Part shown: in pieces, positions 55,105-64,000 of the stretch
Numbering within the stretch: position 1 is the first letter of the stretch
Layout of the letters: the number at the start of each line of letters is the position of its first letter
Assembly: GCA_023213395.1 (NCBI GenBank)
Contig: CM041465.1
Location: 107,701,741-107,765,740 of the forward strand
Direction of reading: 5' to 3'
Length of the DNA stretch: 64,000 nt
DNA from: Cycas panzhihuaensis
Taxonomy: Eukaryota; Cycadophyta
Notes under the pieces: generated by a model
The model's database searches: none
The model's input: only the letters and a program-made list of their open reading frames with translations
What the model was told of the DNA's origin: nothing
Position numbers and translations under genes: made by a program

Positions 55105-58100
55105 TGTCTCCCAACTACCGAGAATGGACATGGATGACTCGACTCAGGTGAGTTCAAGTATGCTTCTATCTTCACTTTCATTGGTTTCAGAAGGTTGATC
55201 GAGGTGAATTATGCACATTTCATTCCGATTGATTGACTATACTATCACTATGTATTGTTTACCTGTTCATATTACATCTTGACACTCTTAGCCTATGACA
55301 ACTTGGGATACACATCCCATGGCACTCCACGACCCTCTTCCATGTCTCCATGATGTCCCCAAGCACTTCTAGCTCCTGTAGCCCATTTTTCATTATTTCT
55401 TGGCTTAACACAACCCCTAGCACCCAGCTTAGGCTTGGTCATCATCTTTATGCATCATTTGTATCTTTTTTGGAGTCCTTAACCACCATTTCCTACCTAC
55501 TATGGTCCCTTTAGGTCCTATGACCCCTCCTTACCACCTTGACACTACATCATGCTCTTTTAGGGTCTGGGACCCCTCTTTCTGGGAGCCTCTAGGCTCT
55601 TCCCTTTCTTTTTTGTCTTAGTTTTGGCTGCACCACTATAAACTCTATGGTACCATTGCAAACTTTACGACTATAAAGTTCACCATGGTGTGACTACTCA
55701 TAAGCCTTTTTTTGTATGGCCATGGCTAATTTTGCATTAAATGTGAAATTGCCATGTGGCAGTAGGTTGTTTCCAGACTAAGGTGAATCCTAATTACTTG
55801 TTAAGCTAGGTTTAGTTTTAAAAACCCAAAATTCACCTCATTTACAATTTTCTTACTCTCTTTCTCTCCTCTCTTCTCAACAAGTTCTTAAAGAAGTTTC
55901 AACCCTATTATATCTTGCTCCACACTTTAGATACCAGCTCCTACAAGATAGAAAATGCAAGTTGTAAGTCTGTAGTAGGGCTAGCTAAGATAGATCCATG
56001 TTCGAAATGTCTTACCAAGCCTCAAGCTTCATTTCTTCCACAGGTTGTGCTCCTCTTTGGTTGTATTACAGGGATTTTCTAGTAGCAGTCCCCCAAAGGA
56101 ACCCCCCTTTTTAGCCTGTTTACCTGGTAGATCTGCCTTAGATCTATTCTTACCAGGTATCTACAGATCTGTCTTTGCTCTTTTTCTTTCATAGCATAGG
56201 TATCCTTTTACTTGTCTTTTCCTACTTGCATATATGAAGTTTTCATTCTTTTTTTCCATATTAGGAGGCAAACCCTCCTTTTTGTTGGCTTGTCCTCCTC
56301 CTTCCCAAAGCTTTTAGGGTCTATCCAAGGAGATAGTAGGAAGAGTGATCTGCAGGAGAGTGAAAGGAGTTTTAGGCAGGGTTTTGCACCTATACACCTT
56401 CTCCTTAAGGGCATCCCCCTTTTCTCCTTCCCCTTTTCCTCCTCTCTGTACTTTCCTTACTTGCCCAAAAATCATTGGAGTGGGGATCTACGCTGATTGC
56501 AATGTATGAAGCCCCTTGCTATGCTTGCAACCAACCACTAAGGACCATATATAACCTAGTTATCAACCATCTTTTATGTCTTTTTAGCTTTGGGGCTTGC
56601 TTTTGTAAAATATTGCAAAAGTTGCACTTTGTAACTTTTGCAACTTGTATAGCTTTCTTACAGCTTTTTTCTTCTATATGCAAAACATGTTTTGCTCTTA
56701 CTATTGAGTAGTCTTGACCTTCTTAGCCATTGGATTGAGTGCTTGGGAATGTGTGGACTATTTAATTGGGAGGGTTAGCCATTCTAAAGCTACTTGTCTT
56801 CTTCTTTTTCACCCTCCTTTTTTCCCACATTAATTATTTGTTGTACATTAAAGGTGAAAATAATATTAACATTATCTATTTTGTTATTTAGTAAATATTT
56901 GTTAAGTCTATTCTCTTTAGCTCCTTTTCCTTCGAAAAGGGATATATACATACACACATATTTTCTTATATGCACTTGCTCCCACATGCATCTAGTGCCC
57001 CTTGGGAAAAGGTAAACTTTGTGTTGTGCAGGTTCCACATGCTTCGAAGCGAACAAAGACCTCTGTTGTAGGTACACTTTCCCTTCATAGTTATTATTAT
57101 TATTATGCTTTAAAAAATTTCAAATAGAGGCATTTTATCCTTTTCTTTTTTGTTTCTTTTATGTTTGAGTCTCGGGCAAGGTAAGGAAGCCCCCTCTCAT
57201 CGGTGCTCCTTTCACCACACCATCTACAGTAAGGTGCATCAAGGATTAAAGCTTGGACCATGAAGGAAGTAAGGAAGATGCTACACTAACCGTCTGACTC
57301 TTAGGTACATTTTTCCTACTTTGTCTTTCCTATCCTTGCCATTCTCCCCTCTTTTTTGCTCCCAAACAAGAAAGAGAAATGAAAGGATTATATAGCTTAC
57401 ATTCTATTGTTTGTTGTTACTTGCCTCATTTAGATGCATTGAGGGAAATTAGTTAACTTGCACCAATAGGTGTTACCTTTCTCCAGTCACGTCCTTATTT
57501 ATTTCTTCTCTCGCCTAAAACCCCATTTCCACTAGGATTTGGGTGAGGCAGGTTTTACATCTATCCATTTTCACTTTGCTTCCCTCTTGCATATTATTAG
57601 GTGGGTTTATACTTCATGCTCATGTTCTTTTCTTTTCTTGCTTGCTTGCCCTTCTTTTTCCCTTATTTATAAAGGATAAAGAGAGAGAGGTTAGTACTTA
57701 GGAAAGAGAGAGTGAGTGCATTATTTCTTTTGAAGTTCATTTTTCTCACTGTTAAGAAATAAAATATAAACAACAATAACCTATATTCCTATATTACCAT
57801 GCTACACAACAAACATAAGTGTATGAATAATATACCTTATTTTATTTCTTACACCTAACCCCCGTTTTATGTGTAGTGCCTTGAGGGTACCTCCTGTCAA
57901 GGCCATCTTTCCTCTCTCTTAGCAAAGCCTCCCTTGGCTTCACCCTTTAGCCTAAAGTTGGTCAATCAACCCAACTTCTTCCTCATTCACTGACGTTGCT
58001 AGCCACCTGAGGCCTATGTGCGAGGCCTTTTTCCTTTTTTATTGGGACTTGTTCCACTCATCCCCTCTTCATGAGAAGATATATGCCTTTACCTTCACCC

Positions 58101-58384
58101 TCCTTCCTTAGCCATCTAGGATAGGAGGGTCCTTTTAGAGGTTACTTGGGAAATTGAGGAGATCCTTATTTTGCCCCAACTTTGAATCAATGAGGTGTTT
58201 ATCTAGAAGGGAGTTTGTGTGCCATTTGTAGGTCCTTGAACCTACATTTTGACACATAGATGCCCTTTGTGGGTGACCATTCTTCTTTATCCTTATAGAT
58301 ATTTAACCATAAAGTTGCTAGTTACATTGGCCCAATCTCTTCCAATTTGGTGACCTCTAAAGGTGTGATTCCACTTGTGACTAT
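55105..58384 (+). repeat. 5' LTR of gypsy element P2
   Basis: Starts tgtctcccaactaccg and carries a splice-donor-like actcaggtgagt near 55142-55153. Ends near cttgtgactata, after which a candidate primer site follows. It aligns inverted with the M3 LTR (for example 58213-58280 with 50650-50720, and gtaaggaagccccctctc near 57181 with the ggcttccttacc block). Length about 3.28 kb. The preceding 5 bp caagg is the expected target duplication. ORFs at 56208-56496, 56475-56711 and 56790-57077 are within the LTR. Confidence 0.82.
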
Positions 58385-58386
58385 AC

Positions 58387-58400
58387 TGGGGACTCGTCAG
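58387..58400 (+). other. Candidate primer binding site of P2
   Basis: tggggactcgtcag follows the LTR end by 2-3 bp and is shared in altered form with the GC-rich element and P1. A TGG start fits pairing with a tRNA CCA end; the tRNA is not identified. Confidence 0.45.
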
Positions 58401-58625
58401 TAAGGGATCTATCCTTTTCCTTAATCTATTGGTGCTACTTCTCTTTTGGTAGCTCTCCTTAATTTGTTGGGCAGGCCCCAATGCTTATTATTTTACCATC
58501 TCTTTTTCTTCCAACCCTTAAGGGAGACTCGTATGCGGTGATTTTTTTGTTGTTTATGAGGCCTCCCTCCTTCGTTGGAAGACTCCCCTTACTATCCCCT
58601 TCCATCGTCAAATTCTGAATCGACT

Positions 58626-60900
58626 ATGAAAGGATTTCCTTTGGATTGGGCATATTACACCTATGTCTCTGAATCCTACCAACCACCTACTTCTTTCCAC
58701 AGGCCCACCCAAGAGGGTGAGGACCCTATCTTCTAATCAAGTGACCAAGAGCACTTACAAGTCCATCACCCCTCCACTCCTAAAGTGGAAGCATCTTCTC
58801 CTTTGGAGTATCACCACCCTAGTGATGATCCTCATGAGGATTGCCCTGTGGGGTCCATTTTATATGAGGACCCTTCGACCTCATATGATCAAGTAGATAC
58901 CCCTCCCGCAGATGTGGTGGAAGTGCTCAACCAGTACTTCCAAGTAGCTAGTCTCTAATCATGTCCTAAGTGGTTGGGTAACATCTTATGAAGCATAGTG
59001 CTTCCTTCCTCCATATCTGCACTACCATATTCATCTCATTTGACTCCCTTACCCATAATGGGGGCATCCCTTGTTGTGTTGTCCTCTCCTTATGGTCCAT
59101 ATTCCTTAGGGACCACCCAAAGCATATCCTCTTCTCAACTTGGGTTAAGTATACCCCCCTCTAGCCAAATGATTATGTCCCAATTGACCGTAGTCTATCC
59201 ATCTCCTATTAGATCTAGGGGACCCATATATTCCCCTACTTTTAATTATGTGGGAACAATCCCCATGTATTCCCAAACTCAACCTAGGGATCCTTCCCTC
59301 TACGTACCCCTAGGGTATACTTCCCAACCATGGGTTCATGGTAAAGGGAATCCCCTTCCTGTTTATAGAGCAGATCCTTTGCATCCATATGGCATCGCGC
59401 CACATATAGGTAGCCCATATGGGAAAAATTTGGTTCCACACCCTTCTATCCCATCCTCTTATACTCCTTATGTGGCATCTTAGAAAGGAGGACAAGCCCC
59501 CTCTCAAGCCCTTTTTCAATAAGGGACATACCCTCAAGGGGGGAAGGGTCCCTTGTACCCATCTATCCCTCTTCCAATCCCTTCGAATGCAGGATTGGTT
59601 CCCTCCCACCAAATGGGAGGAAGTGCATATCCCCTTCTAAACCAAGTCTCCCAAGGAGGATTCAAGCAACCTTGCCTACCTACTCCTCCATCTTTCATTG
59701 ATCCTATGGTCCAATCAAAGGCACGCCCCTTCATGGATTATAGATCAACTCCTTTGTCCATTGAGGTACCAAGAACTAACTTATCACCTCACCCTCCCAA
59801 GGTGCCCAAATTCGATAGGACCTCTTCGCAAGTCCTAACAGAGCATGTTAGAAGTTTTTCTATGGTGTGTATCGATTATTAGGCATACGACCAAATTCTA
59901 ATGAAACTTTTCTCGCACTCTCTCTAAGGGGATACCCTCAAATGGTTATATTGCCTTCTTGCGTATTCTATCCACTTAGTCCAGCAACTCGTTGATGAAT
60001 TCATCAATTATTTTGATGTAGCACGTCCCTTCAAGAGCAGAATGAAGGCTCTTTTATCTCTTTAACAATGTCATAATGAGATGAATGATGACTGTAGGGG
60101 GCGTTTCCATGATCTTCTCTACTCCACAAAGGCAGCCTTGCCTAAGGAGTTAAAGAGAGATCTTTCTATCAATGCCCTTTGTCCTAAAGTCTATGTTGAA
60201 GTCCTTAAAATAGGGGTAATAATATGCAACTTTGTCATAGCCAAGTTTTTGGATTTTAAGGCCATTAAGATCCAAGTGGGTGTCAAGAAGCCCCTCAGGT
60301 CCTCACAATGGCGTGAGGTACCTCCTCCACCTTGTGATACTAAAATCCAATAACCTCTTAGGTTTTCATCTCATCTAATAGAGAAGACCTTAGACCCCCT
60401 AACCTTTGGCATACATTCTTTCGAATACATGATGAAGGAGCTTAAAGTCCAAGCCCCTTCATTGCCCACTTCCCACAAACCTGTCCACTAAGCTTCTCAA
60501 GTCACACCTCCTAAGGGTGGTAATACCCAACCTTCTCAAACAAGGAAGATGGATTCTTCCTTAGAGAAGAAGTGGTGTTTCGTTCATGTGGAATGCTTTC
60601 ACAAGGACTCACAATGTAGGGCCTAGCACCCCAAAGCTACTCCACATCATGACTCCTCCCTCAAACAGTTGTCTAGAACCAATGTAGACTAACCCATCCA
60701 CAAGGATTCTTTCCCCAAACATAGGGAATATGATTGCAACACTCAGCAAAAAGGGAATTGAAATAGAGGGAGATCCCCCAACCCTCACCCTATGCAAGCT
60801 AAAAGGAAGGATGCAAGGAACTCTTCCTCTTCTTCCAGTTCCCCCATTTAACATCAAACTCCTTCCCTCTCTCAGTCCTAAAATAAGAGAAAGAGGGTTA
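58626..60900 (+). pseudogene. Gag of P2
   Basis: Probable start ATG at 58626 (MKGFPLDWAYYTYVSESYQ), supported by the aligned start in the GC-rich copy. A Pro/Ser/Tyr-rich N-terminal half (58998-59483 open). Core: TNLSPHPPKVPKFDRTSSQV, EHVRSFSMVCIDY, GDTLKWLYCLLAYSI, LVDEFINYFDVARPF, then 60081-60353 open with DDCRGRFHDLLYSTKAALPK and SINALCPKVYVEVLKIGV. Zinc knuckle KKWCFVHVECFHKDSQC at 60566-60617, intact CX2HX4HX4C. Stops occur at 58958, 59482 and 59879, among others. Confidence 0.88.
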
Positions 60901-62680
60901 TTCAAATGCTTGAGACTACACCCTTATATGGCTTGACCCAATCCTAAATAGCTAAAGAAGTAACTAGTGCTTCTTTTTCTACTCATCTTGATCCTCCTCT
61001 AGAAATCCCTCCTCCAAGAATCTCCCTACTTCCTAAGACCATTCCCATGCACCCCGATCATTATGATTTCTAAAGGGCACTTCCCCAACCTGTTACAAAG
61101 GGGAAGCCCTTCTCTATCATTGTTGAGCTTCACATTGCGTCCATAGGGATGTCCATGATGGATGTCATGAGAAGCTGTCTAGAGCAATGTACTCTTCTCC
61201 TAAACACTTTAGGGTTAGTTGATGCTTCAATTCACACCTATTTGACCTTAAAGATCTCCCCCTAACTGGTGAAAGGGAACATCAATGGCACTACCCCTTC
61301 ACCATATCTATAAACATAACCAAATGCACCCTTCGAAGGACCATTATAGATAATAGTTCTTTTGTCAATGCTATGCCCATGTGCATCATGTAAGAGTTAG
61401 ATGTGTCAGCCTGCAAATCGGTCCCATAGCATTATTAACGCTACGATGGTAGTGAAAAGACACCCTTAGGATCAATATCTATTCCTCTCACTCTCAAGGA
61501 TAAAACTATCCTCGCAGATATCATAGTCCTTAATGGAAATATGGACTACAACCTCTTATTAGGATGCCCATGGCTTAACCAAATAGGAGCTGTGTGCTTG
61601 TCCCATTAGGGGCAACTTAAATTCATCCATGAGGGGTAAATGAATGTCATCTCTTAGGAGCCTCCTCCCACCAAACAATCCTATTAAGCTCGTCAAGCGG
61701 TTCGTGACCAAGTAAAGGGTGATAAGGGCCCATCTGCCCATGCTTTTGCTTACTTTATCGACATTCTTGGTTTACCTTATCTAGAAGAAGGCCCTTCCCC
61801 TTCTTCCTCAAACCTTATCTATTTTGCCCCTATTAATGTAGGGAGTTATAAGTACCTCACCGTGCTTATTGACAATAAGTTTGATGGTGAGGATAAGGAC
61901 CTCCCTCATCCCATATCCCTCTTGAACATAAGTAGGAGGCACTCTCTTCATTTCAGGTCCCAACCTAAAACCTCTTCTACTAAGGAGCCTAGTTCTCCTC
62001 CTGAGCCACATGTCATTGCTCCTATCTCTCGTGCGATTTCCTATATCACATCATCTTCTACTTCATTGCCTTGTACGAGTGATGAGGCAAGGGAATGTCT
62101 TATCACCTATTATAAGAGGTCACGTTTTGACTCTTTTGAAGAGTCTCCTAACTATGTGGAGTGGTGGATAGATTGCTATGGCCTCACCGCTCCTACTCCT
62201 CACCCCTCATCTTATCGAAGCGTGACTATCCATAGGATAGGCTACTTTGAGAATAACGAGGCTTTACTAGAGCATTTAGTGGGCTCCATGCCCAATCTCC
62301 TTCCTGGTCACCATAAACTTGGTCACTAGAAGATCTTAGCCATTGGGTCACCCTTAGCCAACCTAATTCCATTTTCATCTTTTTTGCCCCTTCCTATTAA
62401 CTGAGCCCCCCTTCACTTTGAGGAGGGGAATGGCATGCATATGGGGGAAACTAAGGACATCATCCTTGCTCTCGGTAAGGTCATCAAGGTGGGAATGGAA
62501 TGTTCCCCTGATAAAATAAAGGAATACACCCTTCTTTTCTAAGAATTCCATGATGTCTTCATGTGGGACTACTCTGACATGAAGGGAATAAACCCTTCTA
62601 TTGTCACCCACAACCTTACTACCATTTCGGGTGCTCGCTATATATGGAAAAAAATAATGCCCTCTTCATCCTAAACTTTT
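60901..62680 (+). pseudogene. Protease and linker of P2
   Basis: Protease: TIIDNSSFVNAMPMCIM near 61340-61390 (DNSS at 61349-61360, where relatives have DNGS or DEGS, so the active-site Gly is lost). A 155-codon open frame (61862-62329) holds the linker, ending in IGYFENNEALLEHLVGSMP and GHHKLGH. Then KEYTLLF, FHDVFMWDYSDMKGINPSI and VTHNLTTISGARY lead into RT. The linker block is shared with P1 and the GC-rich copy, which shows that it is a regular part of this family. Confidence 0.82.
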
Positions 62681-64000
62681 AAATATTGTGAAGATAAAAG
62701 TTGAGAAACTCCTAGATGAAGGGTTAATCACTTCCATTGACTATCCCAAGTGGGTCTCGAATATCGTTCCTATTACTAAAAAGAATAGGACAATTCAGAT
62801 ATACATTGACTTTCATGACATTAACAACGCATGCCCTAAATATAACTTTCCTCTTCCCTTGATCAATTAGATCATTGATCAAACTGCTAGATTTGAAGTC
62901 ATGTCTCTCATGGACAGTTTCTCTAGATACAACCAGATCTAGATCTCCCCTAAAGACTATTCTAAAATAGCATTTACTACTCCTTGGGACACCTTCACTT
63001 ACAAAGAAATGCCCTTTGGGCTCACTTATTAAAGGGCAATGCAATTTATCTTTCATGATCTTATTAATAAAATCCTTAAGGTTTTCATAGATGACATGAT
63101 GGGTCTTTCACATGTAAGTGCCCACCATCCTAGCAATTTGCGAGCCATCCTTACCTAATGTCGCAAATACCATGTAAACCTAAACCCTCTTAAGTGTGTA
63201 TTTATCATGACAACTCGCAAACTCCTTGGTTTCCTTATTTCAAAACGAGGTATCCAGATTGATCCTCATAAAGTCAAGGCCATCCTTGACATCCCTTCTC
63301 CCAAGACCCAATGACAAATCAAGTCATTTTTGGGTAGATTATGCTTCCTTAGGCATTTTTTGACAAACTTTGCCATAAATGTAAAACCCTTTACTAAATT
63401 GTTGAACAAAGGTGCCCCATTCATTTGGTCTCCAAAGGCCCAAGAAGCCTTTGAAGAACTTAAAGAAGCTCTGGCTTCCACTCTAACTTTGGCATCCCCT
63501 CTCTTCGATATACCATTCATCCTTTATACCTTGACCACTGATGAGTGCTTGAAGGCCATGCTTGCCTAAGAAGATGACTTGGGAACTGAGAAAGCCATAT
63601 ACTTTATCAATCATACCCTAGTTGCTATTGAGCTTAACCACTCCCTTACTAAGAAGGAGTACCTCACCTTGGTGCATACCACTAAGAAGTCCAAGTACTA
63701 CTTGCTTAGAAACACTACTCGAGTGATCATCCAATCTAATCCCTTAAGGTATCTACTTACTCGATCTGACTTGATAAGTAGGACTGGCAAATGGGCCATC
63801 CTCCTTCAAGAATTTGATCTCTAAATTGTCAACAGGAAATTGAAGAAGGGGATGGTTGGTTGCTGAATAACTAAATAACACCCCCATTCCTAACTCTTCT
63901 AATGCTCTTGTAGATGACTTCCTACTAGACAAACCCATCTTTGTTATTCAAGATTTTTCCCCCCATCCATTGATTGATAGTGAGTGGTATACGAATATTG
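62681..64000 (+). pseudogene. RT and RNase H of P2, cut by the window end
   Basis: RT: KVEKLLDEGLITSIDYPKWV, IYIDFHDINNACPKYNFPL, RFEVMSLMDSFSRYNQI, AFTTPWDTFTYKEMPFGL, catalytic VFIDDMMGLS (FIDD at 63083-63094), FLGRLCFLRHFL. RNase H: FDIPFILYTLTTDECLKAML, IELNHSLTKKEYLTLVHTTK, YLLTRSDLISRTGKWAILL, then stops. Stop codons near 62869, 62941, 63031 and 63157. As in O, the first residue of YxDD is Phe. Confidence 0.93.

Larger units (their letters stand above)
55105..64000 (+). mobile_element. Ty3/gypsy element P2, truncated by the window end
   Basis: LTR, candidate primer site, gag, protease, linker, RT and RNase H, all on the + strand. The least decayed of the AT-rich gypsy copies, with several open frames of 100-160 codons. 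It is the most recently nested layer seen in M5 > O > P1 > M3 > P2. Confidence 0.9.

Overview
The window reads as intergenic DNA from a plant nuclear genome made of old, nested LTR retrotransposons. I see no intact host gene, tRNA, rRNA or CRISPR array. Support for a plant: Ty1/copia elements whose primer sites match plant initiator-Met tRNA, Ty3/gypsy elements of Tat type (gag knuckle CX2HX4HX4C and a second RNase H with an NNEAEY-like motif), and a plant-mobile-domain relic. Slow nested decay with little CpG suggests a large genome such as a gymnosperm, but that is inference and the species cannot be named.

Layout. 1-10180: a + strand copia element (TE1), itself inserted in a gypsy LTR (10181-10833), is split by a complete but decayed - strand copia element (TE2, 1259-8992). 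12056-15119: a short - strand copia derivative (TE3) with a perfect 5-bp target duplication and only gag. 15125-18430: gypsy gag debris and a possible small copia LTR. 18430-21470: 3' end of a - strand gypsy (M5). 21480-42753: a - strand gypsy (O) with its 3' LTR, a second RNase H relic, an antisense plant-mobile-domain relic, integrase, RNase H and RT. At O's 3' end lies a GC- and CpG-rich gypsy (24730-35588) with 2.5-kb LTRs, flanked by a 313-bp direct repeat instead of a target duplication. O's RT is interrupted at 42754 by a + strand gypsy (P1, 42754-50547). P1 is interrupted by a - strand gypsy (M3, 50548-55104), and M3 by another + strand gypsy (P2, 55105 to the window end). The nest is M5 > O > P1 > M3 > P2, and the missing halves should lie to the right of this window in reverse order.

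The gypsy copies are one related family in different states of decay. Comparing them gives the domain order LTR, gag, protease, a conserved linker (FENN..LLEHLVGS-like), RT, RNase H, integrase, (antisense mobile-domain ORF in O), second RNase H, polypurine tract, LTR. The GC-rich copy lacks nearly all of RT, RNase H and integrase: an RT N-terminal stub is joined to the integrase C-terminus. It keeps gag, protease and second RNase H, so it looks like a non-autonomous derivative dependent on relatives. Its LTRs are nearly identical in AT-rich stretches but differ by clustered small indels in GC-rich motifs, which may be a sequencing artefact.

All coding features are pseudogenes. Coordinates of decayed LTRs are approximate where stated.
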